DNA of 64,000 bases from Paenibacillus humicola (GCF_028826105.1 NZ_JAQGPL010000001.1:2382501-2446500), one strand, 5' to 3'. Numbered from the stretch's first letter, positions 14,002 to 23,487 are shown. Program-made: numbers and translations. The notes: a model not told the origin generated them from the letters alone.

Positions 14002-15975
14002 ATGCTGGATCACATCAAACAATTTGCATCCGAGTTTTTCGTCACGGGCGATCCGCTCATCCTCGGGGCGCAGGTCAGCATCGCGCTTGCGACCGTCGCG
14101 GTCGTTTTCGTTCTGACCTATTTTCACAAATGGGGCTGGCTCTGGCGCGAGTGGCTGACCAGCGTCGACCATAAACGAATCGGGATCATGTATATCATCT
14201 GCTCGCTGCTTATGCTGTTCCGCGGCGGGGTCGACGCGCTGCTCATGCGCTTGCAGCTGGCGGTTCCGAACGCGCATTTTTTGGAGCCGGAGCATTATAA
14301 CCAAATCTTCACGACGCACGGCGTCATCATGATCCTGTTTATGGCGATGCCGCTCATGTTCGGCCTCTTCAACGTCGTTGTTCCGCTGCAGATCGGTGCG
14401 CGCGACGTCGCGTACCCGTTCCTGAACTCGCTCAGCTTCTGGATGTTTTTCTGGGGCGCGATGCTGTTCAACGTCTCCTTCATTATCGGGGGATCGCCGG
14501 ACGCCGGCTGGCTGTCGTATCCGCCGCTGTCGGAGCTGTCGCACAGCCCGGGCATCGGCCAGAACTTCTATATTTGGGGCATTCAAATTTCCGGTATCGG
14601 GAGTCTGGCGACGGGCATCAACTTTATCGTCACGATTCTGAAAATGCGCGCGCCCGGCATGAAGCTGATGAAAATGCCGATGTTTTCCTGGTCGGTGCTG
14701 GCGAGCTGCGTCGCGATCATTTTTGCTTTCCCGATTTTGACGGTGACGCTGGCGCTCCTGTTCCTCGACCGTTTTCTCGGGGCCCACTTCTTCACGCTTG
14801 CGAGCGGCGGCAACCCGATGATGTACATTAATTTGATCTGGATGTGGGGCCATCCGGAGGTATATATCGTCGTCCTGCCGGCCTTCGGCGTCTTCTCGGA
14901 CGTGGTCGCGACGTTCGCGAAGAAGAAGCTGTTCGGCTACAAATCGATGGTGTTCGCGATGATGAGCATCAGCATCATGTCGTTCTTCACCTGGCTGCAC
15001 CATTTCTTCACGATGGGCACGGGCGCGGACGTCAACGTCTTTTTCGCGATCACCACAATGATTATCGCCATACCGACCGGCGTCAAAATTTTCAACTGGC
15101 TGTTCACGATGTTCCGCGGGCGGATCACGTTCTCGACGCCGATGATGTGGACCGTCGCGTTCATTCCGTGCTTCGTCGTCGGCGGCATGACCGGCGTGCT
15201 GCTGTCGGTCGCCCCGGCTGATTTTCAGTTCCATAACAGCTACTTCCTGATCGCGCATTTCCATCAAGTGCTGATCGGCGGCGTCGTGTTCGGCTATTTC
15301 GCCGGCCTTTATTACTGGTGGCCGAAAATTTTCGGCTTCAAGCTGAACGAGCACTTGGGCAAATGGGCGTTCTGGTTCTGGAATATCGGGTTCTATGTCT
15401 GCTTCATGCCGCAGTATTTCCTTGGGCTGATGGGGATGACGCGGCGCACGTACACGTACGATTTCGACATGGGCTGGGGACCGCTCAACCTGATTTCGAC
15501 GATCGGCGGCTTCCTGATGGGTCTGGCGTTCCTGTTCCAGGTCTGGCAGATCGCTCACAGCATCAAGTTCATGCAGCGCGATACGACGGGCGATCCGTGG
15601 AACGGCCGCACGCTTGAATGGTCGATTCCTTCGCCGGCACCTCTGTACAACTTTGCCGTCCTGCCGCAGGTCGAAGCGACCGACGACTGGTGGGAGACGA
15701 AGGAGAAGCTGGCCGCCGGCGAGAAGCCCAAACCGCAAGGGCCGATCGAACCGATTCATATGCCGAAAAACTCGGCGATCCCGTTCGTGAAATCGACGCT
15801 CTGGTTTTTCGCGGGCTTCGGCTTCGTTTGGGATTGGCTGTGGCTCGCGATACCGGCGATGATCGGCATCGGCATCTGCATGCTGGCTCGTTCGTTCTCG
15901 TACGATACCGACTATTACATTCCGGTTGACGAAATCCGGCAGACGGAAGCGAAGATGAGGAGGGCGACGGTCTGA
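14002..15975 (+). CDS. qoxB: Quinol oxidase subunit I
   Basis: This 657-residue catalytic subunit of the proton-pumping heme-copper oxidase has about 14-15 hydrophobic helices. The heme and CuB ligands are visible in their usual contexts: an early His in TTHGVIMILFMAMP, the cross-linked His-Tyr pair in WMWGHPEVYIVVLPAFG, the double His in TWLHHFFTMG, and the late pair in IAHFHQVLIGG. It reduces O2 to water with electrons from quinol. ATG 14002 has AAAGGAGC upstream and lies 21 bases after qoxA; its end overlaps the qoxC start by one base (TGATGG), implying coupling. Confidence 0.97.
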   Translation: MLDHIKQFASEFFVTGDPLILGAQVSIALATVAVVFVLTYFHKWGWLWREWLTSVDHKRIGIMYIICSLLMLFRGGVDALLMRLQLAVPNAHFLEPEHYNQIFTTHGVIMILFMAMPLMFGLFNVVVPLQIGARDVAYPFLNSLSFWMFFWGAMLFNVSFIIGGSPDAGWLSYPPLSELSHSPGIGQNFYIWGIQISGIGSLATGINFIVTILKMRAPGMKLMKMPMFSWSVLASCVAIIFAFPILTVTLALLFLDRFLGAHFFTLASGGNPMMYINLIWMWGHPEVYIVVLPAFGVFSDVVATFAKKKLFGYKSMVFAMMSISIMSFFTWLHHFFTMGTGADVNVFFAITTMIIAIPTGVKIFNWLFTMFRGRITFSTPMMWTVAFIPCFVVGGMTGVLLSVAPADFQFHNSYFLIAHFHQVLIGGVVFGYFAGLYYWWPKIFGFKLNEHLGKWAFWFWNIGFYVCFMPQYFLGLMGMTRRTYTYDFDMGWGPLNLISTIGGFLMGLAFLFQVWQIAHSIKFMQRDTTGDPWNGRTLEWSIPSPAPLYNFAVLPQVEATDDWWETKEKLAAGEKPKPQGPIEPIHMPKNSAIPFVKSTLWFFAGFGFVWDWLWLAIPAMIGIGICMLARSFSYDTDYYIPVDEIRQTEAKMRRATV

Positions 15976-16613
15976 TGGCACACGCACACGCAGCAGCATC
16001 GGAGCATGTCCACGATGACCATCACGGGCATCATGAGCATGACGGGCATCACGATCAAGAGTCGCTGAAATTGTTCGGCTTCTGGATCTTTCTTATTACG
16101 GACTGCATTCTGTTCGGCACGCTGTTCGCCACCTACGTCGTCCTGCGCAACAGCACCGCCGGCGGTCCGGAAGCGCACGAGCTGTTTGAAATGCCGGGCG
16201 TTATCGCCGAGACGTTCATTCTGCTGACCAGCAGCTTCACGAGCGGTCTGGCCGTGCTGTCGATGCATCAGGGCAGCAAGCGCGGCCTGATCGGATGGCT
16301 GGCGGTGACGGCGGTGCTCGGCGCCTCGTTCGTCGGGCTGGAAGTGACCGAGTTTGTGAAAATGGTGACCGTGGAGCATGCGACGATCGCCACCAGCGGC
16401 TTTCTGTCCGGCTTCTTCGTGCTCGTCGGCACACACGGACTGCACGTCTCGGTCGGCCTGATCTGGATGACCGCGCTGATGATCCAGATCGGCAGACGCG
16501 GCATTACGTCGGTCACAACGCGCAAGGTCGGCGTAATCAGCCTGTACTGGCACTTTCTAGACGTCGTTTGGATTTTCGTCTTCACGGTCGTTTACCTGAT
16601 GGGGGTGATGTAA
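15975..16613 (+). CDS. qoxC: Quinol oxidase subunit III
   Basis: This 212-residue membrane subunit has five hydrophobic helices and the subunit III landmarks FWIFLITDCILFGTLFATY, ETFILLTSSFTSGLAV and GTHGLHVSVGLIWM. The final helix is WHFLDVVWIFVFTVVYL. The N-terminal 30 residues are rich in His (HAHAAASEHVHDD, then HHGHHEHDGHHD), much more so than a typical CyoC/QoxC start and possibly metal-binding. Subunit III stabilises the oxidase and its proton uptake. The gene overlaps qoxB by one base and is followed one base later by qoxD. Confidence 0.95.
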   Translation: MAHAHAAASEHVHDDHHGHHEHDGHHDQESLKLFGFWIFLITDCILFGTLFATYVVLRNSTAGGPEAHELFEMPGVIAETFILLTSSFTSGLAVLSMHQGSKRGLIGWLAVTAVLGASFVGLEVTEFVKMVTVEHATIATSGFLSGFFVLVGTHGLHVSVGLIWMTALMIQIGRRGITSVTTRKVGVISLYWHFLDVVWIFVFTVVYLMGVM

Positions 16614-16614
16614 C

Positions 16615-16968
16615 ATGGCGCAAACCGAATCGGCCGCCGCTCATCATAACGGGCACGGGCATGGGGGCGGGAACGCGTCCCACGGGTCGCTGAAATCGTA
16701 CGTCATCGGCTTCGTGCTGTCGATCGTGCTGACGATCATCCCGCTTGTCGTCGTAATGAATCATATGCTCGGCCGGACGGGGACGATGATCCTGATCGTG
16801 GCGATGGCCGTCTTGCAGTTCGCCGTCCAGCTGTTATTCTTCATGCACCTGCGCGAAGGAGAGAACGCCAGGTGGAACGTTTTGGCGCTGGTGCTCGGCC
16901 TCGTCGTCCTGATCACCATCGTAGCCGGATCGATCTGGATTATGACATACAATACGCCTAATATGTAA
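16615..16968 (+). CDS. qoxD: Quinol oxidase subunit IV
   Basis: This 117-residue subunit has three hydrophobic helices after a His/Gly-rich cytoplasmic start (HHNGHGHGGGNASHG). The family pattern is VIGFVLSIVLTIIPL, LIVAMAVLQFAVQLLFFMHL and VLGLVVLITIVAGSIWIM, as in CyoD/QoxD, which helps CuB assembly and stability. It is the last gene of the operon, followed by a strong terminator. No heme O/A synthase gene lies next to it in this window. Confidence 0.94.
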   Translation: MAQTESAAAHHNGHGHGGGNASHGSLKSYVIGFVLSIVLTIIPLVVVMNHMLGRTGTMILIVAMAVLQFAVQLLFFMHLREGENARWNVLALVLGLVVLITIVAGSIWIMTYNTPNM

Positions 16969-16990
16969 GGGATAAGAAGACAATCCCGTT

Positions 16991-17026
16991 TGCGCGCGTC
17001 CGGAATGCTCGGGCGCGCGCATTTTT
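16991..17026 (+). terminator. Terminator of the qoxABCD operon
   Basis: TGCGCGCG (16991-16998) pairs with CGCGCGCA (17014-17021), followed by TTTTT. Confidence 0.85.
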
Positions 17027-17128
17027 GCATGAAAAATTTAATTCGGCTGTGGCCGCCGATGCCTCTGGACGACTCATCGTCAGGGTGGTAAAGTGACAGA
17101 AGAAGCTGGCGCCAAGGAGCGAACGACG

Positions 17129-17338
17129 ATGACGAAGGACGACAACAGGCAAGCCCATCCGTATTTCAAACATGCCGAAGCCGCGTTTGCGCAAATTCCG
17201 CCGGCGGCGGAGGGCTTGTCCCGGCTGCAGGCGGCTTTTGAAGAAGCCGGGGAGGATTTTATCGCCATCGAGCTGAAGACCATGATCGCCCGTCTGGACG
17301 AGCTGCGCGAGCTGCTTGCCAGCGGTCCGCAAGGCTAG
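17129..17338 (+). CDS. Small soluble protein, unknown
   Basis: This 69-residue protein is predicted helical and charged, with no membrane segment. The second half (FEEAGEDFIAIELKTMIARL) looks like an amphipathic helix suited to dimerisation. ATG 17129 has AAGGAG 9 bases upstream; an in-frame GTG at 17093 lacks such a site. I do not recognise the family. It lies 57 bases ahead of the HPr-like gene and might be cotranscribed with it. Confidence 0.65.
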   Translation: MTKDDNRQAHPYFKHAEAAFAQIPPAAEGLSRLQAAFEEAGEDFIAIELKTMIARLDELRELLASGPQG

Positions 17339-17395
17339 AGCGTTTCGGAAACCTGGGGCTTAGGCGACTAGATCCACGACAGTGAGGTTGGTACG

Positions 17396-17665
17396 ATGCG
17401 GGTTCATACGTTCACCATTCAAACCGAGTTGCAGCGGGAAGATTTGCTGGCCATTTCAAACCAGTCGGCTCGTTTTATATCCGACTTGAAGCTGGAGTTT
17501 ACAAATAACGACACCCTCCATACGGTCGACGTTAAAAGCCTGATCGGCATGCTGCTCGTCCCGATTTCTTCCGGTACGGAGGTTCGGCTTTCCGCGCAGG
17601 GGAAGGACGAGGAAGAGGCGCTCGAATACGTATTGGGACTGTTCGAGAAGCACGTTGTCAGCTAA
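17396..17665 (+). CDS. HPr-family protein lacking the catalytic histidine (Crh-like)
   Basis: This 89-residue protein follows the HPr fold from end to end, and its C-terminal half (VDVKSLIGMLLVPISSGTEV, then LSAQGKDEEEALEYV) is very close to HPr/Crh. HPr passes phosphate through a His in the motif HARPA; here the site reads SARFI, with Ser24 where His15 would be. The regulatory serine is kept (Ser48 in VKSLIG, equal to Ser46). That is the Crh logic: no phosphotransfer, but possible phosphorylation by HPr kinase and binding to CcpA. The first residues are divergent, so it might be a separate HPr-like family. The gene is preceded by GTGAGGTTGG-type bases, a weak ribosome site, and has its own terminator. 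Confidence 0.82.
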   Translation: MRVHTFTIQTELQREDLLAISNQSARFISDLKLEFTNNDTLHTVDVKSLIGMLLVPISSGTEVRLSAQGKDEEEALEYVLGLFEKHVVS

Positions 17666-17715
17666 CGGCCAGCCCTGTTCCGCAGGAAGGGAAGCCCGGC
17701 TGCGGTGTACATGCG

Positions 17716-17741
17716 AAACCCCGCTTCGGCGGGGTTTTTTG
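17716..17741 (+). terminator. Terminator after the HPr-like gene
   Basis: AACCCCGC (17717-17724), loop TTCG, GCGGGGTT, then a T run. Confidence 0.88.
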
Positions 17742-17903
17742 CTGTGAGCAGCGGCCGCCGGGGGTAACTGCACCCGGATTCGTGCCGGGCAAAAAAACGG
17801 GCGCATGCCGGTTCTTAAGGCGAGGCGGAGCGGGGTAACGGCCCCGCGCCAATCTATTCTTCCATTCATAGAATGTGGAAGGAAAGAATATGGAGGCGAC
17901 GAT

Positions 17904-19208
17904 ATGCCGGTATGGGATTCGGGGCTCATCGTTAATCGCGGCATCGCGCGAACGGAACAAGTAACGGTATCGCTGGTCAATCGGGGATGGCGAAGGCAGA
18001 CGGTTACCCTCCAAATCTATACGCTGGAACCGGACCGGACCGGACCGGGCTGCGTGCACGAAAACGAGCGATGCACCCTGCCCCTTGAATCGGCCGGCAG
18101 AAGCGGGAGCGCGTGGAGCTGGTCCGCGAACGTCTCGGAGCTGCCGGCTTTCGGCGTTCGCATCGGAGCGGCCGGCCCCGGAGCCCAAGGGCTCGTCGTC
18201 TCCGCCTTGCAATTCGGCGCGGACGGGCAGCTGCTGGCGAGCCGGACGCTGGAAGCCGCTCAATGGGGACCGGAGGAGCCCGGGCTTGCGTTCGTGGTTA
18301 ACCATACGCAGCATACGGTGACGGCGGTGCAAACGGCCGGCGGCTGGCATGCGGCGACAATCGATATGGGAGATGGCAGTCTGCCGCGCCAAATCGCCGT
18401 AACGGCGGACGGCTCACGTGCTTTCGTTACCTGCCAAGGCGATAAAACGGTCAAAATCGTCGATACGGTGCTGCAGTCCGTCTGCGGCGAATTGACGTTT
18501 CCCGAAAGGGCGGTGCCGTTTGCCGTCGCGGCTTCGCCGGTCGGCCGGAAAATATACGCCACGACGCTGGTTGAAGAATACGCCGCGGTGGTCGACGCCG
18601 CCGAAGGCGCATTCATCAGGCTGATCCGCCTTCCGAAAGGAAGCGACCCGTCCGCGGTCGCCATGTCGCCGGACGGGACGAAAGCTTACTGCTGTCTCGC
18701 CGGCGCCGGGGCGGTTGCCGTCATCGATGCGGAGCAGGACCGGCTCATAACGACGGTCAAACTGCCGCCGGGCAGCCAGCCGTCCGCAGCGGCTTTCGCT
18801 CCCGGCGGCGAATATGCCTATATTGCCGACGCCGGACTGGATCAGGTGCACATCATAAGAACACGGTCGAATGCTGTCTGCGGCACCATAGAGCTTGACC
18901 GCGGCAGTTCCCCGCAGCATCTCGCCGTAACCCCCGACGAAGCGCTTATTTATGCGGCATGCAGCAGGAGCGACGAAATTGCCGTGCTCAACCCGCTGCT
19001 GAGGAAGGTGCTCACCACGATCGAGCTGCCCGGCGGGAGCAGTCCATCGGCGCTTGCGATGACTCCTGACGGGCTTAAGGTGCTGGCCGCGATGCTGGCG
19101 TTCGGTTATGTCGCGGCCATCGACGTGCAGAGCCAGCAGCCGGTCGCGATTATTCCGACGGGCGGTTTTCCGTCCTCGGTCGCCGTCTCGCCCTGCCTGT
19201 TTCTATAA
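17904..19208 (+). CDS. YVTN-type beta-propeller repeat protein
   Basis: This 434-residue protein has no obvious signal peptide. Residues 1-120 form an Ig-like or carbohydrate-binding-looking beta domain (VTVSLVNRGWRRQTVTLQIY and onwards). From about 130 the protein is a chain of roughly seven 40-residue propeller blades, with motifs such as PRQIAVTADGSRAFVTCQGD, PSAVAMSPDGTKAYC, PQHLAVTPDEALIYAACSRS and PSALAMTPDGLKVLAAM. Such proteins usually mediate binding or surface interactions and are common in spore-formers; a role here is not shown. ATG 17904 is chosen for GGAGG 7 bases upstream; the frame extends 33 codons further without a ribosome site. Confidence 0.85.
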   Translation: MPVWDSGLIVNRGIARTEQVTVSLVNRGWRRQTVTLQIYTLEPDRTGPGCVHENERCTLPLESAGRSGSAWSWSANVSELPAFGVRIGAAGPGAQGLVVSALQFGADGQLLASRTLEAAQWGPEEPGLAFVVNHTQHTVTAVQTAGGWHAATIDMGDGSLPRQIAVTADGSRAFVTCQGDKTVKIVDTVLQSVCGELTFPERAVPFAVAASPVGRKIYATTLVEEYAAVVDAAEGAFIRLIRLPKGSDPSAVAMSPDGTKAYCCLAGAGAVAVIDAEQDRLITTVKLPPGSQPSAAAFAPGGEYAYIADAGLDQVHIIRTRSNAVCGTIELDRGSSPQHLAVTPDEALIYAACSRSDEIAVLNPLLRKVLTTIELPGGSSPSALAMTPDGLKVLAAMLAFGYVAAIDVQSQQPVAIIPTGGFPSSVAVSPCLFL

Positions 19209-19302
19209 GATCCAAGCGGTATTTGCCGGAAGGCGGGCCGCTTCTAATTCCGGCGGGCGGCCGGGGACCATATTTTGAGAGAGGCGGAAGCCTTTAAATG
19301 AT

Positions 19303-19345
19303 AAGGGGCTATCCTTGGCTGTGCCAGACAAAAGGATAACCCCTT
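19303..19345 (+). terminator. Hairpin after the YVTN gene
   Basis: AAGGGGCTATCCTT (19303-19316) pairs with AAGGATAACCCCTT (19332-19345) with one mismatch. The following bases are only weakly T-rich (GATTCTTC), so it may act as a Rho-independent terminator of modest strength or stabilise the 3' end. Confidence 0.6.
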
Positions 19346-19363
19346 GATTCTTCATTCGGTCAA

Positions 19364-19391
19364 CGCAGGCTTTCCGTACGGAAAGCCTGCG
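19364..19391. repeat. Perfect 28-base palindrome downstream of the esterase gene
   Basis: CGCAGGCTTTCC (19364-19375), centre GTAC, then GGAAAGCCTGCG (19380-19391). It lies 34 bases beyond the esterase stop. There is no T run on either side. Confidence 0.8.
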
Positions 19392-19424
19392 CTCACATCG
19401 CTCGTTCCGATCGTGTCGTCGGTT

Positions 19425-20201
19425 TTATTGCTTTCCTTCCAGCGGCAGCCAGTTCAGCACGCGCTGAATATTGGCGTCCCAGTAGCCCCATTCGTGCTCG
19501 CCCGGGCCTTCTTCATATGTAAGCGGCAGACCGAGCTTCAGGGCGTGGTCGCGGAAGCGGACGTTGTCCTTGTACAGGAAATCTTCCGTTCCGCAGCATT
19601 GGAACATCGCGGGGGAAGGGGCGCCCGATGCAGCCAGGTCGGCTGCGAGCCGCATCGGATCGTTTCGGCTGCCGACCGCTTCCTCGCGGCTGCCGAATAT
19701 GTTCCCCATCTCCTCCGAACGCCGTTCCATCAGGCTGTCGAGACAAACCGCGCCCGACAGGCTGGCAACCGCCGCATACCGGTCCGGATGACTCAGCCCG
19801 AGCTTGAATGCGCCGTAGCCGCCCATCGACAGGCCGGCCGCGAACGTATCCTCCCTGCGGTCCGAGAGCGGGAAGAACGAGCGGGCCAAGGCCGGCACCT
19901 CCTCGCTGATAAATTCCCAATACCGGCCGCCGCGTTTCATGTCCGTATAGTAGCTGCGCTGAACGGCCGGCATGACGACGGCCAGCCCGAGCGGAGCGAC
20001 GTACCGCTCGATCGACGTGCGGCGAAGCCAAATCGTATGATCGTCCGACATGCCGTGCAGCAGGAAAAGCGTCGGATGCTTGCCGCCCGAAACGCGCGTC
20101 TCCATGCCGATCTGCGTGTACGTCGTCTGCGGCAATATAACCGTCATCGACGTGGACAAGCCTAGCGCTTCCGAGAAAAAATCGCATTGAATTAGGGCCA
20201 T
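19425..20201 (-). CDS. Esterase, S-formylglutathione hydrolase/tributyrin esterase type
   Basis: This 258-residue cytosolic alpha/beta hydrolase has nucleophile Ser125 in [15 protein letters not shown], oxyanion-region [16 protein letters not shown], and a catalytic His in the C-terminal [15 protein letters not shown]. The layout matches the EstA/tributyrin esterase family of Firmicutes, which cleaves short-chain esters. The start at 20201 is chosen because AAGGAGG lies 9 bases upstream on the minus strand; the frame runs 62 codons further upstream but only through promoter sequence. Monocistronic. Confidence 0.9.
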   Translation of the reverse strand: MALIQCDFFSEALGLSTSMTVILPQTTYTQIGMETRVSGGKHPTLFLLHGMSDDHTIWLRRTSIERYVAPLGLAVVMPAVQRSYYTDMKRGGRYWEFISEEVPALARSFFPLSDRREDTFAAGLSMGGYGAFKLGLSHPDRYAAVASLSGAVCLDSLMERRSEEMGNIFGSREEAVGSRNDPMRLAADLAASGAPSPAMFQCCGTEDFLYKDNVRFRDHALKLGLPLTYEEGPGEHEWGYWDANIQRVLNWLPLEGKQ

Positions 20202-20258
20202 TAAGATTGACCTCCTTATGAGATGGGTATTCGTGTCAACGTTATTATCGGCCCCCCC

Positions 20259-20288
20259 ATTATAAACTCGGGCTCCTCTTTGAGACAA
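20259..20288 (-). promoter_or_regulatory. Probable sigma-A promoter of the esterase gene
   Basis: On the minus strand, TTGTCT (complement of 20283-20288), an 18-base spacer and TATAAT (complement of 20259-20264), about 55 bases before the esterase start. Confidence 0.6.
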
Positions 20289-20479
20289 TCCCAATTGGCG
20301 CCTTTTTCGCACGAATATTTCTCGGCATCGACACCTTTGGCGTCGGCCTCTTGAAGCCGGTGCGGGAGAATGTGCGGATACGCGCAAAATAACGTCAAAA
20401 TGCGGTATGCTAAAGGCAGATCGTCCAGCCGCCGGGCAGCGCGCGAGCGGTGCGGCGGCGTACGAGAAGGAGGAAAAGG

Positions 20480-21490
20480 ATGCAGACCGATTCGCGGCAA
20501 ACGAAGCCGCCGGCAGCCGAGCGGGGGGCCGGACAATGGGATAAGCCGTTCATCAAGGCGAACGCGGAAGCCTTGAAGGCATGGAAAATAAAAGACATCG
20601 TCGTCCTCCGCGGGGACGAATTGGCGATCGAATGGCACGAATCCGGCTTGGACAAGGTGGCGGCCGTTTATTCCTGCACGAAAAGCGTGCTGTCCGCGCT
20701 GATCGGCATCGCGATCGAACAGGGCCGGATCGGAGGTATCCGGCAGCCGGCCGGCGATTTTTTCGGCGAGCTGAAGGAGGACGGCGACGTTCGCAAGCGG
20801 GAAATTACGATTGAACATCTGCTGACGATGACGCCGGGCTTCGATTGGCCGGATTTCGACAAGCCGTACTGGAAAATGAAGCGCACGCCGGACTGGCTGC
20901 GTTTCGTGCTCGAACGGCCGATGGCCCATCAGCCGGGCACGGCGTTTACGTACAATTCCGGCGGCTCTCATCTGCTGTCTGCGATCATTACCCGGGCAAC
21001 CGGCATGACGGCGGCGGAATATGCGGAACGGGAGCTGTTCGGCAAGCTGGGGTTTCGCGCCGTGCGCTGGAACGGCCAGGGCGGGGTCAGCGAAGGCGGG
21101 ACCGGCATGCATATGACCTCGCTGGACATGGCGAGGTTCGGGCTGCTTTATTTGCGCGGCGGACGATGGAACGGCGAGCAGATCGTGCCGGCCGGCTGGG
21201 TGCGGGAGTCCGTTGCCGTCCGGAGCAAGGGACTGCAGCATTACGATCCGCCGATTTTCGGAGGGTACGGCTATCACTGGTGGATTTCGCCGCAGGAGGT
21301 GAACGGCTGCGCCGATTGTTATTTCGCTAAAGGGTACGGCGGCCAATATATTTTCGTCCTGCCGGCGCTTGACCTGGTTGCCGCGGTCCGCAAGGAGCCG
21401 ACGGGCAGGAACGAGGCCATGCTGTCGAAGCGGATGCTGTTCGAGCGAATCGTGCCGTTTCTGCGGAAACGGGGACAAATTCCGAATTAG
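20480..21490 (+). CDS. Serine hydrolase, class C beta-lactamase family
   Basis: This 336-residue protein of the beta-lactamase/DD-peptidase superfamily has SxxK as Ser65-CT-Lys68 in [16 protein letters not shown] and YxN-type Tyr-Asn-Ser in [13 protein letters not shown] third motif region lies near [12 protein letters not shown]. There is no signal peptide, so it is probably a cytosolic esterase or amidase rather than an antibiotic-resistance enzyme. ATG 20480 has AAGGAGG 6 bases upstream. It lies 101 bases ahead of bmrA, in the same direction. Confidence 0.85.
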   Translation: MQTDSRQTKPPAAERGAGQWDKPFIKANAEALKAWKIKDIVVLRGDELAIEWHESGLDKVAAVYSCTKSVLSALIGIAIEQGRIGGIRQPAGDFFGELKEDGDVRKREITIEHLLTMTPGFDWPDFDKPYWKMKRTPDWLRFVLERPMAHQPGTAFTYNSGGSHLLSAIITRATGMTAAEYAERELFGKLGFRAVRWNGQGGVSEGGTGMHMTSLDMARFGLLYLRGGRWNGEQIVPAGWVRESVAVRSKGLQHYDPPIFGGYGYHWWISPQEVNGCADCYFAKGYGGQYIFVLPALDLVAAVRKEPTGRNEAMLSKRMLFERIVPFLRKRGQIPN

Positions 21491-21591
21491 CCGATCCCGT
21501 TCATATTCCGTTCAAAAAACGAAGGTAAGCTGGTTCCAAGAGCGAAACAGCCGCCGTTTTATACGGCAGGGACCAAAGGATGGGATAGAAA

Positions 21592-23463
21592 ATGAAGGAC
21601 ACCGCCCAATCGGCCGGCAGCGGTCTTGAGAAAGGAAGCTGGCGCTTGTTTTTGCGCATGCTGTCGCAAACGAAACCGCCGCGGGCGCTGATGGCGATCG
21701 CGCTCGTCATGAGCGTCGTCTCGACGGCAGCGGCGCTCGTCATTCCGATGGCGACGAAAAATCTGGTCGACGGCTTCTCGATCAGCAGACTGAGCTTCGG
21801 GCAGATCGCCGGCATCGCCGGCATCTTAATTGCGCAGGCCGCCGCCAGCATGGCTTCGATTTATATGCTGAACAGGATCGGCCAGCAGATCGTCGCAGGC
21901 CTGCGCGACCGGCTGTGGCGCAAGCTGCTCGTCCTGCCGGTCGGCTACTACGATAACCACCGGACGGGCGAGACGATCAGCCGGATGACAAACGACACCG
22001 GGGTCGTCAAAGCGCTGATCGCGGAGCATTTAACCGGCTTTCTGACCGGTATCATTTCGGTTTGCGGCTCCGTCGCGCTTCTCCTGTATATGGACTGGCG
22101 AATGACGGCCGTCATGCTCGGCGTCATCCCGATTGCGGCGCTGTTCCTCGTCCCGCTCGCCCGGCAGATGTACCGGATCTCCAAAGGGCTGCAGGACGAA
22201 ACGGCGTCGTTTACGGCCGTGCTGACCCAGGTGCTGTCCGAGATCCGGCTCGTGAAAGCGTCGAACGCCGAAGCGCGGGAGTACGAGAGCGGAAACCTGG
22301 GCATTACCCGCCTGTTCCGGTTCGGCCTGCGGGAAGCCAAGGTGCAGGCGATGATTGCGCCGCTCATGTTTCTGATTATGATGATGCTGCTCGTCGTCAT
22401 CGTCGGCTATGGCGGCATGCGCGTATCCTCCGGCGCGCTTTCGGCCGGCGAGCTGGTCGCCTTTATTTTGTACCTGATTCAAATCGTCATGCCGATGACG
22501 CAGATCACGAACTTCTTCACCCAGTTTCAAAAGGCGGTCGGGGCGACCGGGCGCATCATCGCGATTCTGGAGACGGAAGAAGAGCCGCATCAAGGCGGCG
22601 CCGACGTCGGCCGCGGGCAGCTGGCGCTTCAAGTCGATCAGCTTTCCTTCGAATACAAAGCCGGGGAGCCGGTGCTTTCCGGCATCAGCTTCGGCGTCCG
22701 CCCGGGCACGGTCACGGCGATCGTGGGCCCAAGCGGCAGCGGGAAAACGACGCTGCTCAGCCTGTTGGAACGGTTTTACCGGCCGACGTCAGGAACAATC
22801 CGGCTGGGCGGACGGCCGATCGACGAGTTTTCGCTGAAGTCGTGGCGCGGGCAGTTCGGCTACGTCTCGCAGGAAAGTCCGCTGCTCGCCGGCACGATCC
22901 GCGACAACATCTGCTACGGCATCGATGCCCCGGTTTCGGACGAGGAGCTGCGCCGGGCTGCGGCAATGGCGTACGCGGACGGGTTTATCGAAGAGCTTCC
23001 GGACGGGTACGACACGGAGGTCGGCGAGCGCGGTATCAAGCTGTCCGGCGGGCAGCGGCAGCGGATCGCGATCGCCCGGGCGCTGCTGCGCAATCCGAAA
23101 ATTTTGATGCTCGACGAAGCGACGTCGAGCTTGGACAGCAAATCGGAGCAGGTCGTTCAGGATGCGCTGAAAAACCTGATGGCCGGCAGGACGACGCTCG
23201 TCATCGCGCACCGGCTGTCGACGGTCGTCGACGCCGACCAAATCGTCTTTATCGAGAAGGGCAGGCTAACCGGTATCGGTACGCACGAGCAGCTGCTTGC
23301 TTCGCACGATCTGTACCGGGAATTCGCGACGCGGCAGCTCCGCCTGGACGGAGGTAACGGCGAGCGCCGGCAAAACGGCCGGCCGGAAGGCTCCTTCGAA
23401 CGTGCCGCCGGCCTGGACAGTGCCCCAAGCGCCGCCCGCGCGCAGCGATTGCTCGGTCATTAA
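21592..23463 (+). CDS. bmrA: ABC multidrug exporter, BmrA-like half-transporter
   Basis: This 623-residue half-transporter has six transmembrane helices (about 30-310) and a nucleotide-binding domain (about 345-585). It shows Walker A GPSGSGKTT, a Q-loop FGYVSQESPL, signature LSGGQRQRIAIARALL, Walker B ILMLDEATSSLDS and H-loop IAHRLST. Long stretches (VERGIKLSGGQ context, RNPKILMLDEATSSL, IAHRLSTVVDADQ) match what I know of Bacillus BmrA, which exports drugs as a homodimer. The C-terminal 40 residues are a low-complexity extension. ATG 21592 follows a weak GGGATAG site. Upstream cis-acting control (as by the BmrB leader of Bacillus) was not evident. Confidence 0.92.
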   Translation: MKDTAQSAGSGLEKGSWRLFLRMLSQTKPPRALMAIALVMSVVSTAAALVIPMATKNLVDGFSISRLSFGQIAGIAGILIAQAAASMASIYMLNRIGQQIVAGLRDRLWRKLLVLPVGYYDNHRTGETISRMTNDTGVVKALIAEHLTGFLTGIISVCGSVALLLYMDWRMTAVMLGVIPIAALFLVPLARQMYRISKGLQDETASFTAVLTQVLSEIRLVKASNAEAREYESGNLGITRLFRFGLREAKVQAMIAPLMFLIMMMLLVVIVGYGGMRVSSGALSAGELVAFILYLIQIVMPMTQITNFFTQFQKAVGATGRIIAILETEEEPHQGGADVGRGQLALQVDQLSFEYKAGEPVLSGISFGVRPGTVTAIVGPSGSGKTTLLSLLERFYRPTSGTIRLGGRPIDEFSLKSWRGQFGYVSQESPLLAGTIRDNICYGIDAPVSDEELRRAAAMAYADGFIEELPDGYDTEVGERGIKLSGGQRQRIAIARALLRNPKILMLDEATSSLDSKSEQVVQDALKNLMAGRTTLVIAHRLSTVVDADQIVFIEKGRLTGIGTHEQLLASHDLYREFATRQLRLDGGNGERRQNGRPEGSFERAAGLDSAPSAARAQRLLGH

Positions 23464-23487
23464 CGGGAAATGGAAAGTTGCGGCACA

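Noticed and set aside
13765..15999. A 744-codon open frame on the minus strand opposite qoxA and qoxB
   Set aside because: It mirrors the real genes and comes from high-GC third-codon positions; the encoded sequence is Arg/His/Asp-rich without any domain and has no ribosome site.
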